From the NCBI GenBank assembly GCA_038227045.1, contig JBBRQD010000066.1, positions 1 through 31,821 of the forward strand: a DNA stretch of 31,821 nucleotides, given 5' to 3'. The position numbers were made by a program, and so were the translations under genes. This DNA comes from JANXLS01 sp038227045 (GTDB taxonomy: Bacteria; Planctomycetota; SZUA-567; H5-PLA8). Position 1 is the stretch's first letter; each line of letters opens with the position of its first letter. The notes beneath the pieces are model-generated. The model had not been told where the DNA came from and did not search any database. It saw only the letters and a program-made list of their open reading frames with translations. Below, in pieces: positions 15,613 through 24,731 of the stretch.

Positions 15613-18600
15613 ATGAAACTGAACCGTCGAATCCTCGTCCTGTCCGTGCTGGTCAGCTCGCTCTTTTTCCTCGCCCCGCTGCGTGGTGCGGAGCCGGAGA
15701 AAATTTCGCTTCAAAAGGGCGATCATGTTGCGATCATCGGCGAGGGGCTTGCCGATCGCCTGCAACATGACGGGTGGCTTGAGACGCTCTTGCAGAAAGC
15801 CTATCCGCAGAACGAACTGGTGATTCGCAATCTTGCCTTCTCGGGCGATGAGGTGGTTTCGCGCGTGCTTACGGATACCGGTGCCACGCGCGAACAGTGG
15901 TTGGCCAATATCAAGGCCGACGTCGTTCTGGCGTTCTACGGTTTCAATGAATCGTTTGCCGGCGAGGCGGGCTTTGCCAAGTTCAAGCTGGAACTCGACG
16001 GCTTTCTGAAGGACAAGCTCAAGGCGAATTACAGTGGCAAGGGTGCGCCGCGCCTGGTGCTGTTTTCGCCGATCGCACAAGAGAAAGTTTCCGATCCGAA
16101 TCTGCCCGACCCGACAGAGAACAACAAGAATCTGAGCGCCTACACGGCGGCGATGGCCGAAGTGGCTACGGCGAACAACGTCAAGTTTGTCGATCTCTTC
16201 ACCCCATCCCAGGCACTTTATGCCGCTGCCCAGAAGCCGCTCACCTTTAATGGGATCCATCTCACCGCAGCCGGTAATGAGACGCTGGCTCCGGTGATCT
16301 TCAAGGCCGCGATCGCCGCCGAACTGCCAGCGCCCAGCGGCGCGATGGATGCGTTGCGCGCGGCCGTGATTGAAAAAAGCGAGACCTGGCACGACCGCTA
16401 CCGCACTGTCGACAGCTTCAATATTTTCGGCGGACGTTCCAAACTCAGCTACCAATCCGGCAAAGGCGGCCCCAAGGTCAGCAACGCCGAAGTGATGCTT
16501 CAGGAAATGTCCGTTCGCGACGTGATGACCGCCAATCGCGATAAGCGCGTATGGGCCGCGGCTCAGGGCAACGACCTCAAGGTGGATGATACGAACTTGC
16601 CCGAAGTGATGAAAGTGGCGACCAACTTGCAGGGCTCAAATCCGGACGGTTCGCATCCGTTTCTCAGCGGCGAGGAAGCGATCAAGCACATGACCATGCC
16701 CAAGGGCTGCAAGGTCACGCTTTTCGCCAGCGAAGAGCAGTTCCCGGAACTGGTCAAGCCCGTGCAAATGGCTTGGGACACCAAGGGCCGGTTGTGGGTT
16801 TCCGCGTGGAAGAATTACCCGGAACGCACGCCGACCAACAAAGACGGCGACAAGCTGCTGATTTTCGAGGACACCAAAGGCGTCGGCAAAGCGGACAAGT
16901 GCACTACCTTCACCGATACATTGAACTGCCCGACCGGGTTCACATTTTTCAAGGACGGCGTGCTGGTGATGCGCTCGCCGGATTTGCTGTTCCTGCGCGA
17001 CACTACTGGCGGCGACAAAGCCAATTGGAACGAGCGCGTGCTGATGGGCCTCGACGCCGCCGACTCGCATCACGAAACCAACTCGATGGTGCTCGATCCG
17101 GGCGGCGCAACGTATCTCAGCGACGGAGTCTTTCATCGGACCCAGGTGGAGACCGCCGCGGGTGCCGTTCGGAACACCGATGGTTGCATTTACCGCTATG
17201 AACCGTTGAGTCAGCGTTTCGAACGCTACGTAGCCTACGGTTTCGCCAATCCTCACGGGCGCGTCTTCGATTATTGGGGCACTGACATCATCACCGATGC
17301 CACGGGCAACGAAAATTTCTTCGCGCCGGCATTCAGCGGCCATCTCGATTTTCCGGCCAAACATGGCAGGTTGGAACAATTCTGGAAGCGTCCGTCGCGC
17401 CCCTGTCCGGGCACGGCGTACCTCTCCAGCCGCCACTTTCCCGAAGAATTTCAGGGCAACTTCCTCAACTGCAATTGCATCGGCATGCAGGGCATCTTCC
17501 GCGTCAAAGTCACCGAAGACGGCTCGGGTCTTAAAGGCGAAACATTGGAAAACCTGCTCACCTCCGACGACAAGAATTTCCGCCCGACCGGCGTCAGCGT
17601 TGCGCCCGACGGGTCGCTGTATATCATCGACTGGTCAAACGCGATCATCGGCCACATGCAGCACCACTTGCGCGATCCCAACCGCGACCAGATTCACGGC
17701 CGCATTTACCGCATGACCTTCGAAGACCGCCCGCTGCTCAAGCCCATCAAGATCGATGGCGAACCCATCGCGGCGCTGCTCGATGTGCTGAAAGAGCCTG
17801 AAGACAACACGCGCCTTCGCGCCAAACTGGAACTCGGCAAGCATCCCGCGGCGGAAGTCATCGCCGCCACCGACAAGTGGGCCGCCGCGCTCGATAAGAA
17901 CGATCCGGCGTATGAGCACAACCTGCTCGAAGCGCTGTGGGTGCATCAGTGGCACAACGTGGTCGATCTGGCGTTGCTCAAGCGCGAATTGCGTTCGCCG
18001 GATCATCATGTCCGCGCCGCATCCACGCACGTGCTCTGTTATTGGCGCGACCGGGTGCCGGAGGCGCTGGCCTTGTTCAAGGAACAGGCCAACGACGAGC
18101 ATCCGCGCGTGCGCATCGAAGCGGTGCGTGCCGCGAGTTTCTTCAACGGCAAGGATGTGCCCGCCGCCTACGATGTCCTCTACGCCAGCCTCAAGCATCC
18201 CAGCGATTACTATCTCGACTACACATATCGGGAGTCCATCAAGCAACTCACCACGTTGAGCAAGGAGCAGCCGATCCCCGCCGATCCCGAACTGGCGGCT
18301 CTTGTCGCGAAAAAGAAAGCGGCTCCCCCGATGGGAAGCGAAGAGAAGAAATACGGCCCGACGCGCAAGCTCGGCAAGCCCGAACAGAAAATCTACGATC
18401 TCGGATTCGCGGTCTTCAATCGCGACGCGCACTGCGCCACATGCCATCAGCAAAATGGGCTGGGTCTCGCGCCCATGTATCCGCCTTTGACGGACAAAGA
18501 GTGGCTGGCGGGTAACGACGAACGCCTGATCAAATTTGTTCTGAAAGGTTTGTGGGGGCCGGTGAATGTAGGCGGCAAGCACTACGACCCGACAAAGGGC

Positions 18601-19305
18601 ACGCCGCCCATGACTGGCTTCGAGCAACTGCTGAAAGACGACGAAGTCGCCGCAGTGCTCACATACGTCCGTCAGTCCTTCGGCAACAACTACGATCCGA
18701 TCAAACCCGCGGACGTGAAGAAGATCCGCCAGGAAGTCGAGTCTCAGGCCAGCTTCTACATGATTGAGGATTTAATGAAACTGCACCCCATCGCCGGCTG
18801 GGAAAAATGGGCCACGGCACAACTGCTGACCGACAAGAATCCCGCCGAGGAGATTGAGTTCTTCAAGGAATCGTTGGCGGGCGGCGATGCAGCGCTGGGA
18901 AAGAAATTGTTTTTCGAAAGCGAGAAAGTGCAGTGCGCGAAGTGCCACAAGATCGGCGGCAAAGGCGCCGACGTCGGGCCGGACTTGAGCAAGATCGCGG
19001 CGACGAAGGAAAAGGACAGAAACTACTTCCTCGAATCGCTCATTCTTCCAAGCAAAGTGATCGCGCAGGGCTTTGAAACCGAAATGATCAAAACCAACGA
19101 CGGCCGAGTCATTGTGGGAATCATCAAAGCGGCCGACGAAAAGAAACTGAGCGTCATGGGCGCCGACGGAAAAAAGATCGAGGTTCCCATCGATCAGATC
19201 AAATCGCGAAAGAAGCAAACGATATCCGCGATGCCACCCATGGGCGAGGTGCTGACCAAGAAAGAGATTGCCAATGTTATTGAATACTTATCGACGTTGA
19301 AGTAG
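15613..19305 (+). CDS. PVC-type dehydrogenase with SGNH-like, HEAT and two cytochrome c domains
   Basis: This 1230-residue exported protein has a signal peptide at about 1-25; the ATG at 15613 is preferred over an in-frame GTG at 15604. Residues 35-240 form an SGNH/GDSL-like domain (NLAFSGDEV, FYGFNES, NGIHLTAAGN), but the Ser block reads IIGEGLAD and the final Asp is Asn, so it is probably inactive. About 360-720 is the PVC membrane-bound dehydrogenase beta-propeller (GCKVTLFASE, MAWDTKGRLWVSAW, GFANPHGRVFD, FRPTGVSVAPDGSLYIIDW). A HEAT-like helical stretch follows to about 900. Heme sites are HCATCHQQNG (about 940) and VQCAKCHKIGG (about 1107), the latter in the PVC heme-binding domain ending MPPMGEVL. 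The likely role is periplasmic oxidation of a sugar or alcohol coupled to electron transfer; the substrate is unknown. Confidence 0.85.
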   Translation: MKLNRRILVLSVLVSSLFFLAPLRGAEPEKISLQKGDHVAIIGEGLADRLQHDGWLETLLQKAYPQNELVIRNLAFSGDEVVSRVLTDTGATREQWLANIKADVVLAFYGFNESFAGEAGFAKFKLELDGFLKDKLKANYSGKGAPRLVLFSPIAQEKVSDPNLPDPTENNKNLSAYTAAMAEVATANNVKFVDLFTPSQALYAAAQKPLTFNGIHLTAAGNETLAPVIFKAAIAAELPAPSGAMDALRAAVIEKSETWHDRYRTVDSFNIFGGRSKLSYQSGKGGPKVSNAEVMLQEMSVRDVMTANRDKRVWAAAQGNDLKVDDTNLPEVMKVATNLQGSNPDGSHPFLSGEEAIKHMTMPKGCKVTLFASEEQFPELVKPVQMAWDTKGRLWVSAWKNYPERTPTNKDGDKLLIFEDTKGVGKADKCTTFTDTLNCPTGFTFFKDGVLVMRSPDLLFLRDTTGGDKANWNERVLMGLDAADSHHETNSMVLDPGGATYLSDGVFHRTQVETAAGAVRNTDGCIYRYEPLSQRFERYVAYGFANPHGRVFDYWGTDIITDATGNENFFAPAFSGHLDFPAKHGRLEQFWKRPSRPCPGTAYLSSRHFPEEFQGNFLNCNCIGMQGIFRVKVTEDGSGLKGETLENLLTSDDKNFRPTGVSVAPDGSLYIIDWSNAIIGHMQHHLRDPNRDQIHGRIYRMTFEDRPLLKPIKIDGEPIAALLDVLKEPEDNTRLRAKLELGKHPAAEVIAATDKWAAALDKNDPAYEHNLLEALWVHQWHNVVDLALLKRELRSPDHHVRAASTHVLCYWRDRVPEALALFKEQANDEHPRVRIEAVRAASFFNGKDVPAAYDVLYASLKHPSDYYLDYTYRESIKQLTTLSKEQPIPADPELAALVAKKKAAPPMGSEEKKYGPTRKLGKPEQKIYDLGFAVFNRDAHCATCHQQNGLGLAPMYPPLTDKEWLAGNDERLIKFVLKGLWGPVNVGGKHYDPTKGTPPMTGFEQLLKDDEVAAVLTYVRQSFGNNYDPIKPADVKKIRQEVESQASFYMIEDLMKLHPIAGWEKWATAQLLTDKNPAEEIEFFKESLAGGDAALGKKLFFESEKVQCAKCHKIGGKGADVGPDLSKIAATKEKDRNYFLESLILPSKVIAQGFETEMIKTNDGRVIVGIIKAADEKKLSVMGADGKKIEVPIDQIKSRKKQTISAMPPMGEVLTKKEIANVIEYLSTLK

Positions 19306-19319
19306 ATGAGTCGACACCT

Positions 19320-19982
19320 TTAATCCCCAGACAATTCCAACGGAAGCCGTGGAAACACGCTGCTTTCATAACGGTGGCAGAGAATATCCATTCCGCTGAT
19401 TGAAAAGGATTTTGCGCTGAGGACGTACCGGCCCTGGGGCAGCGCATCCAGGGCTGCCGGGGTGATTAGGATTTCCATTTTTTCAGCTAGATCCTCGCCC
19501 AGTTTGCAGGCCACGTTCATCTCCGAACCGAACAGGTCGCGGTCTTCGATAATGAGCGTGTCGCCGTAACCGATCCCGATGCTTCCGTAAATATCGCGCT
19601 CTTCCGGCAGCACGGCGTTCATGGCGTCGAAGGCGCGAAAGATGTCCAGCGCGGCCTCCAGAGCGTGAGCGGGTTCGGCGAAAACGGCGTAGAGGTTGTC
19701 GGCCTCCTGCTTGATGACTTGCCCGCCATTGGCGATCACCGCCGGACGCGCAGCCTGGTCCATTTGATGAATCATGGCAAGAAAATGCATGATGCCATAC
19801 TTGGCGGTCAAGCGGGAAAAGCCGCACATGTCCAGCACGAGAATCGCCACCGTGCGCCCAAACGCTTCATGAACCAGCGCATCTATTTCCGGAGCACGCT
19901 CATGGTGCTGATTGCGCTCGGAGAGGAGCCGCTTGAAATACTCATGGTTGGGTTGTTTGGGGTGGTCGTGGTGTTCGTGCAT
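19320..19982 (-). CDS. class III adenylate/guanylate cyclase-like protein
   Basis: The protein is about 220 residues and soluble, made of one class III nucleotide cyclase-like domain. LVLDMCGFSRLTAKYG supplies the first metal-binding Asp. GGQVIKQEADNLYAVF holds the substrate Lys and the second acidic region. GIGYGDTL and LFGSEMNVACKL correspond to the dimer-arm and Asn-x3-Arg region, in which the Arg is Lys here. Because of that change and the EADN in place of GDE, activity is uncertain. The start is taken at the ATG at 19980-19982, before a His-rich N-terminus; it lacks a good ribosome site and an upstream start at 20024 is possible. It has no sensor domain of its own. It converges on the dehydrogenase with 14 bases between stops. 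Confidence 0.7.
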   Translation of the reverse strand: MHEHHDHPKQPNHEYFKRLLSERNQHHERAPEIDALVHEAFGRTVAILVLDMCGFSRLTAKYGIMHFLAMIHQMDQAARPAVIANGGQVIKQEADNLYAVFAEPAHALEAALDIFRAFDAMNAVLPEERDIYGSIGIGYGDTLIIEDRDLFGSEMNVACKLGEDLAEKMEILITPAALDALPQGRYVLSAKSFSISGMDILCHRYESSVFPRLPLELSGD

Positions 19983-20165
19983 GGGTGAAGGCCGCCTGAA
20001 GAGTAATTGAGCTGTTCCGCGCAATTGGACAGGAATGCGGTTTTATCCAGTTACCGAATTGGCTCAACATCTATTCTCGCAGGAAACCAAATACCGCGCA
20101 CAAATTTTAGCCACAACCGGCAGCACGTGGAGAATATTTGTCACTTATTTTCAAATCTTTCCACA

Positions 20166-20201
20166 ATTGGCACGAAACCGAATTGACAATGCCGTGCCAA
20201 T
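20166..20201. promoter_or_regulatory. 9-bp inverted repeat flanking the rpoB -35 box
   Basis: ATTGGCACG at 20166-20174 and CGTGCCAAT at 20193-20201 are perfect inverted copies with 18 bases between them, and the -35 box sits in the middle. A dimeric regulator bound here would cover the promoter. It is not CIRCE, whose arms are TTAGCACTC with a 9-base spacer. The regulator is unknown. Confidence 0.45.
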
Positions 20202-20211
20202 CGTGTTTAAT
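20183..20211 (+). promoter_or_regulatory. sigma70-type promoter for rpoB
   Basis: TTGACA at 20183-20188 is a perfect -35 box, followed after 17 bases by TTTAAT at 20206-20211 as the -10 box; TAATAT two bases on is an alternative. Transcription would begin near 20219, leaving a leader of about 335 bases before rpoB. It is the best promoter in this gap and points toward rpoB. Confidence 0.65.
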
Positions 20212-20218
20212 ATGGAGT

Positions 20219-20554
20219 AATTAATTCGGGCCGATTGTCACGCGGTTTACGGCATCCCGCTGCGCGTCGCAGGCCCTGACCTCAGGGATTCCTCGCTGTC
20301 CGAGCTTGTTTTCGCTTCGTTTCCGGAGCCTGAATTTTTAAGCTCGTTGCAAAGAAAGCACGGCCACCATCAAGATGGTCGCAGAGAAATAGCTGGTTTT
20401 TGTTGCACTTGGGACCTCATGGCCGCGTCGAGGCGCGGACTTGTGTTGTTCCTTTTTGTCGTTTGATGATTTTTAAATTGGCACTTGCTCACTTGGTATT
20501 TGTGAGCTTCGATAATTTAGACCGTCGTTTTGACCCAGGAGCTGCTTTTTAATC
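20219..20554 (+). promoter_or_regulatory. long structured 5' leader of rpoB
   Basis: The stretch between promoter and rpoB has no substantial gene but contains several short hairpins: CCCTG/CAGGG at 20274-20287, ACCAT/ATGGT at 20366-20379, CCGCG/CGCGG at 20423-20438 and GCTCAC/GTGAGC at 20487-20507. U-rich runs follow some of them. A 15-codon open frame from ATG at 20419 (MAASRRGLVLFLFVV) could be a leader peptide but lacks a strong ribosome site. AGGAGC at 20537-20542 is the rpoB ribosome binding site. An attenuation or autoregulatory role is inference. Confidence 0.4.
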
Positions 20555-23500
20555 ATGCTGCCCATCCGCTACTTTGGCCGTGCCAAACATTTGATCGATA
20601 TTCCCAACCTCTGCGAAACACAACGCAAATTCTACGCCGAGTTCCTTCAGGCTGATGTTTTGCCCAATGAACGCAAGCGCGACGGGTTGCAGGCCATCTT
20701 TCAAGAGGTCTTTCCCGTCCTCTCCTACGACGAAACGATCTCGCTCGATTTCCTCGAGTACGATCTCGGCGAGCCGCGCCACACGCCCGACGAGTGCCGC
20801 TCGCTGGGCCTCACGTATGGCGCGCCTCTCAAAATCAAGTGCCGGCTGAAACGCGAAGAATCGGTCATTGACGAAGAAGTGTATCTCGGCGCGGTGCCGC
20901 TGATGATCGGTGGCGGCGAATTCATTATCAATGGCGCCGAACGCGTGATCGTCACGCAGATTCAGCGCTCGCCCGGCGCGGACTTCTCCGAAGAAGTCCA
21001 TCCGTCCGGCAAACGCCTGCACTCCTGCCGCATCATCCCTGAACGCGGAAGCTGGATTCAGGTCGAAGTCACGGCCAAGGACCTGCTGTATCTGCGCATC
21101 GACCGCTCGGGCAAGATCATCGGCACGACGTTCCTGCGCGCGTTGAGCGAGAAGTTCGGCACGACGCACGATATATTGAAAGCGTTCTACCCGGTCGAAG
21201 CCGTGTCGCTGTCGTCGAAGACCGAGCGGCTCAAGGGCGCGGTGCTGACCAAGGACATTGCCGATCCGAATTCGGGCGAAGTTGTGGTGCCGGCGCTGAC
21301 CAAGCTGACCGAAGAGATCATCGACACGATCCGCGGGCTTAAGATCAAAGAAATCGATGTGATTATCGCCGCCGACATCAAGGACGAGTTCATCCTCAAC
21401 TCGATCAAGGAAGACGACGTGGAGAGCCACGAAGACGCCATGCTGCGTATTTATCAGCGCATGCGCCCGGGCAATCCGCCCCAGAAAGAAAAGGCGATCG
21501 AGCTCTTCAACGAACTGTTCTTCGACGACAAGCGCTACAACTTCGGGCGCATCGGCCGTTTCCGCTTGAACCGCAAATTCGGCCAGACGGTGCCGGAAGA
21601 AGTGCTAACGCTGACGGCCGAAGATTATTACAACGTCCTGAAGTACATCATGAACCTGCGCGCGGGCAAGGGCAATCCTGACGACATCGATCATTTGGAA
21701 AACCGCCGCGTCCGCACGATCAAGGATCTCGTCATGGACGAGTTCCGCAAGGGCATGATCAAACTGCGCCGCAGCGTTCGCGAACGCATGAGCTTGAAGG
21801 ACGCGGGGGAAATGACGCCGCGCACGCTGATCAACAGCCAGACGGTGGCGTCGAGCATCGAATATTTCTTCGCGCGCGGCGAACTGTCGCAGGTCGTCGA
21901 TCAAAGCAATCCGCTCTCGCAGTTGACGCACGAACGGCGCTTGAGTGCACTCGGACCGGGGGGCTTGAACCGCAAACGGGCAGGCTTCGAAGTCCGCGAC
22001 GTGCATCCTTCGCATTATGGGCGCATCTGCCCGATTGAAACGCCGGAAGGCACGAACATCGGACTGATCGTGTCGCTGGCGATTTACGGCAGCATTAACG
22101 ATTACGGATTCCTGGTCACGCCATTCGTGGTGGTCAAGAAGGGCGTGGTGACGGACGAAGTCGTGTTCCTCCGCGCTGACGAAGAACACGAACACACGAT
22201 CGCGAACGCCGAAGTGGCTCAAGACCGGAAGACGGGCAGAATTCTGGTGGACCGCCTGATCGCGCGGCGCCGCTCGGAATTCGTCAACATTGCGGCCGAC
22301 GAAGCGACGCTGATGGACATTTCGCCCAAGCAACTCGTGGGCGTGGCCGCAGCATTGATTCCGTTCCTGGAACACGACGACGCGAATCGCGCCTTGATGG
22401 GATCGAACATGCAACGCCAGGCCGTGCCGCTGGTGCGGCCTCATCCGCCGCTGGTTGGAACCGGCATGGAACCGTACGTGGCGAAGAACTCGGGCATGAT
22501 GCTGGTCGCCGAAGACGATGGCGTGATCGATTACGCTGACGGAACGCGCATTGCCGTGAAATACGGCACGGGCGAGAAAGCACGCATTGTCGACACGCCG
22601 TTGCGCAAGTATTTCGGCCTGAACGAACGCACGTGCATGAATCAGACGCCGATCATCAAGCAGGGCGACAAGGTTGTCAAGCAGCAGGTGCTCACCGAAG
22701 GCGCGGCGACGCGCTGGGGCGAACTGGCGCTGGGCAACAACATCCTGGTCGCGTTCATGAGCTGGGAAGGCTACAACTTCGAAGACGCGATTCTGGTCAG
22801 CGAACGAGCGGTTCGCGAAGACGTGTTCACCTCGATTCACATCGAAGAGTTCGCGGTGGAAATTCGCGAAACGAAACTGGGCCGCGAGGAAATCACACGC
22901 GACATTCCGAACGTGTCGGAAGCCGCGCTGCGAAACCTCGATGACAAGGGCCTGGTGCGCATCGGCACGCGTGTCAAACCCGGCGATATTCTCGTCGGCA
23001 AGATCGCGCCGAAGAGCAAGAGCGAACTGTCGAGCGAAGAAAAGCTGCTGCACGCCATCTTCGGCCGAGCGGGCGAAGACGTGAAGAACGATTCGCTCGA
23101 AGTCAAGCCCGGCTGCGAAGGCTATGTGATCAACGTGGAACGTTTCACGCGCGCATCGCCGTCCGGCGAAGAGGAACGCGGTGAAAACCGCAAGACGATC
23201 AAGCGGATCGAAGCCGAGTACAAGCAGAAGATCGCCGAAGTCGTCAAAGCCAAGATCGAGGCCTTGAAGGACATCGTCGACGGCAAGCTGATCAATGCGG
23301 AAACCGGCCAGCGCTACGAAGTTGCCAAGGGCGCAACCGATGAAGACGTGATTGCGGTCGATCAGGCGATGGATCTGAACAAGATCGAAATGCATCCGGC
23401 CACGCGGCGCAAGGCGCGCATGACGGCATACGCGTTCGACAAGCGCAAGCGTGTGCTGGAAGTGGAGCTGGACCGCAAAGTCGGCAAGCTCAAGCGCGGC

Positions 23501-24262
23501 GACGAACTCCAGCCGGGCGTGTTGGAACTGGTGAAGGTGTACGTGGCCGTCAAACGCCGCCTGTCCGTGGGCGACAAGATGGCCGGCCGGCACGGCAACA
23601 AGGGCGTTGTCAGCCGCATCCTCCCGGAAGAAGACATGCCGTTCCTGGCAGATGGAACGCCCATCGAGATGATTTTGAATCCGCTGGGCGTGCCTTCGCG
23701 CATGAACTTCGGACAGATCCTCGAATTGCATCTGGGCTATGCGGCGCAGAAGCTCGGATTCCGCGCGGTGACGCCGGTGTTCGACGGCGCGGCGGAAAAA
23801 GAAATCATCGAAGCGGCTAAGGAAGCCGGGATGAATCCGGATATGAAGAGCCAGTTGTACGACGGCCGCACAGGCGACCCGCTGGATCAGAAGACCGGCG
23901 TGGGCATCATGTACATGCTGAAGCTGCATCATCTCGTTGCCGACAAGATCCACGCGCGCGCGACGGGACCGTACTCGCTGATCACCCAGCAGCCGCTGGG
24001 AGGAAAAGCGCGTTCGGGCGGACAGCGCTTCGGCGAAATGGAAGTGTGGGCGCTCCAGGCATACGGCGCGGCCAACATTCTCCAGGAACTGCTGACGGTG
24101 AAATCCGACGACGTGGAAGGCCGCACCAAGATCTACGAGAGCATGGTCAAAGGCGAGAACATCCTGGAACCCGGCACGCCGGTGAGCTTCGACGTGCTTT
24201 GCAATGAAATCAAGGGTCTGGGGTTGAACATCAAGCTGGAGAAGAAGCAGCGGCCGGGGTAG
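20555..24262 (+). CDS. rpoB: DNA-directed RNA polymerase beta subunit
   Basis: This 1235-residue protein is the beta subunit of the core RNA polymerase, which forms part of the catalytic cleft with RpoC. The conserved rifampicin-binding cluster is present at about residues 440-465 (LSQVVDQSNPLSQLTHERR, then LSALGPGG), with the Gln, Asp, His, Arg and Ser positions linked to resistance all in the sensitive form. Also seen are VRDVHPSHYGRICPIETPEG, the GDKMAGRHGNKG region and the C-terminal MEVWALQAYGAA clamp segment. Length is slightly below the E. coli protein. It is preceded by a promoter and a long leader instead of rplJ/rplL, and is followed 21 bases later by an unknown gene with its own GGGAGG ribosome site. 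It is complete. Confidence 0.98.
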   Translation: MLPIRYFGRAKHLIDIPNLCETQRKFYAEFLQADVLPNERKRDGLQAIFQEVFPVLSYDETISLDFLEYDLGEPRHTPDECRSLGLTYGAPLKIKCRLKREESVIDEEVYLGAVPLMIGGGEFIINGAERVIVTQIQRSPGADFSEEVHPSGKRLHSCRIIPERGSWIQVEVTAKDLLYLRIDRSGKIIGTTFLRALSEKFGTTHDILKAFYPVEAVSLSSKTERLKGAVLTKDIADPNSGEVVVPALTKLTEEIIDTIRGLKIKEIDVIIAADIKDEFILNSIKEDDVESHEDAMLRIYQRMRPGNPPQKEKAIELFNELFFDDKRYNFGRIGRFRLNRKFGQTVPEEVLTLTAEDYYNVLKYIMNLRAGKGNPDDIDHLENRRVRTIKDLVMDEFRKGMIKLRRSVRERMSLKDAGEMTPRTLINSQTVASSIEYFFARGELSQVVDQSNPLSQLTHERRLSALGPGGLNRKRAGFEVRDVHPSHYGRICPIETPEGTNIGLIVSLAIYGSINDYGFLVTPFVVVKKGVVTDEVVFLRADEEHEHTIANAEVAQDRKTGRILVDRLIARRRSEFVNIAADEATLMDISPKQLVGVAAALIPFLEHDDANRALMGSNMQRQAVPLVRPHPPLVGTGMEPYVAKNSGMMLVAEDDGVIDYADGTRIAVKYGTGEKARIVDTPLRKYFGLNERTCMNQTPIIKQGDKVVKQQVLTEGAATRWGELALGNNILVAFMSWEGYNFEDAILVSERAVREDVFTSIHIEEFAVEIRETKLGREEITRDIPNVSEAALRNLDDKGLVRIGTRVKPGDILVGKIAPKSKSELSSEEKLLHAIFGRAGEDVKNDSLEVKPGCEGYVINVERFTRASPSGEEERGENRKTIKRIEAEYKQKIAEVVKAKIEALKDIVDGKLINAETGQRYEVAKGATDEDVIAVDQAMDLNKIEMHPATRRKARMTAYAFDKRKRVLEVELDRKVGKLKRGDELQPGVLELVKVYVAVKRRLSVGDKMAGRHGNKGVVSRILPEEDMPFLADGTPIEMILNPLGVPSRMNFGQILELHLGYAAQKLGFRAVTPVFDGAAEKEIIEAAKEAGMNPDMKSQLYDGRTGDPLDQKTGVGIMYMLKLHHLVADKIHARATGPYSLITQQPLGGKARSGGQRFGEMEVWALQAYGAANILQELLTVKSDDVEGRTKIYESMVKGENILEPGTPVSFDVLCNEIKGLGLNIKLEKKQRPG

Positions 24263-24283
24263 GGCCGTTTCGGGAGGTAAATA

Positions 24284-24730
24284 ATGGTTACGAGCGATTT
24301 AAATCTCAAACAACGCTGGCTCGAAACACTACAGGCCCCTCCGCGCCAATTAGTAGAGATGATAATCAAAAAGCATCTCGGAACGTCTCCGCATCTCCGA
24401 ATCAAAATGGCGATCTGGATGAATGTGGGGCAGGACCCGTGGAGGACAGGGGTCGAATTAGTGGAGATCTGCGGAAAGTCATTCGGTGTCGGTGAGCCAG
24501 ATTTCCGGCCCACCTCGTTTGCACCGCACGACGGATGGCCACGGCTTCGTTTAATTCTGACTGACGTTCAGTCGTTGGTTGAGGATGTGGCAATTTCCGG
24601 TGTTGCCACAAGCTATGCAGAAAAAATACGGATGGTTTTGGCGCAGCACGGAACGGAAGCTTTGATTTTTCCAGCGGGAAGCATGTCTCCCGAAAATGAC
24701 TTTCGGAATTGCGTGGGCGGAGTGGTATAG
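24284..24730 (+). CDS. unknown protein inserted between rpoB and rpoC
   Basis: The gene encodes 148 residues in an open frame with a good GGGAGG ribosome site 12 bases before the ATG. I do not recognise the family. It is soluble, with no signal peptide or membrane segment, and mixes helical stretches (LKQRWLETLQAPPRQLVEM) with a likely beta-rich middle (PRLRLILTDVQSLVEDVAI). Base composition is visibly lower in GC than rpoB and rpoC, and codon use differs. Its stop lies one base before the ATG of the HEPN-like gene, so the two look like an acquired pair. An antitoxin or partner role to the HEPN-like protein is only suggested by position; no nucleotidyltransferase motif is present. Confidence 0.65.
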   Translation: MVTSDLNLKQRWLETLQAPPRQLVEMIIKKHLGTSPHLRIKMAIWMNVGQDPWRTGVELVEICGKSFGVGEPDFRPTSFAPHDGWPRLRLILTDVQSLVEDVAISGVATSYAEKIRMVLAQHGTEALIFPAGSMSPENDFRNCVGGVV

Positions 24731-24731
24731 A

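Noticed and set aside
15328..16455. minus-strand open frame running from inside the dehydrogenase gene into the signal peptide at 15327
   Set aside because: Only the last part, from 15327, is protein-like; the upstream part is antisense to the dehydrogenase gene and to the intergenic region.
20166..20201. TTGGCACG as a sigma54 -24 element or a CIRCE site
   Set aside because: The -12 GC is not at the required distance on either strand, and the CIRCE arms and spacer differ; the sigma70-type boxes are much better.
21605..23953. long minus-strand open frame opposite rpoB
   Set aside because: It is a shadow of the strongly biased codon use of rpoB; the sequence is rich in His, Arg, Phe and Asp with no domain pattern. 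Similar shadows lie opposite rpoC at 26129-27823 and 27830-29668.
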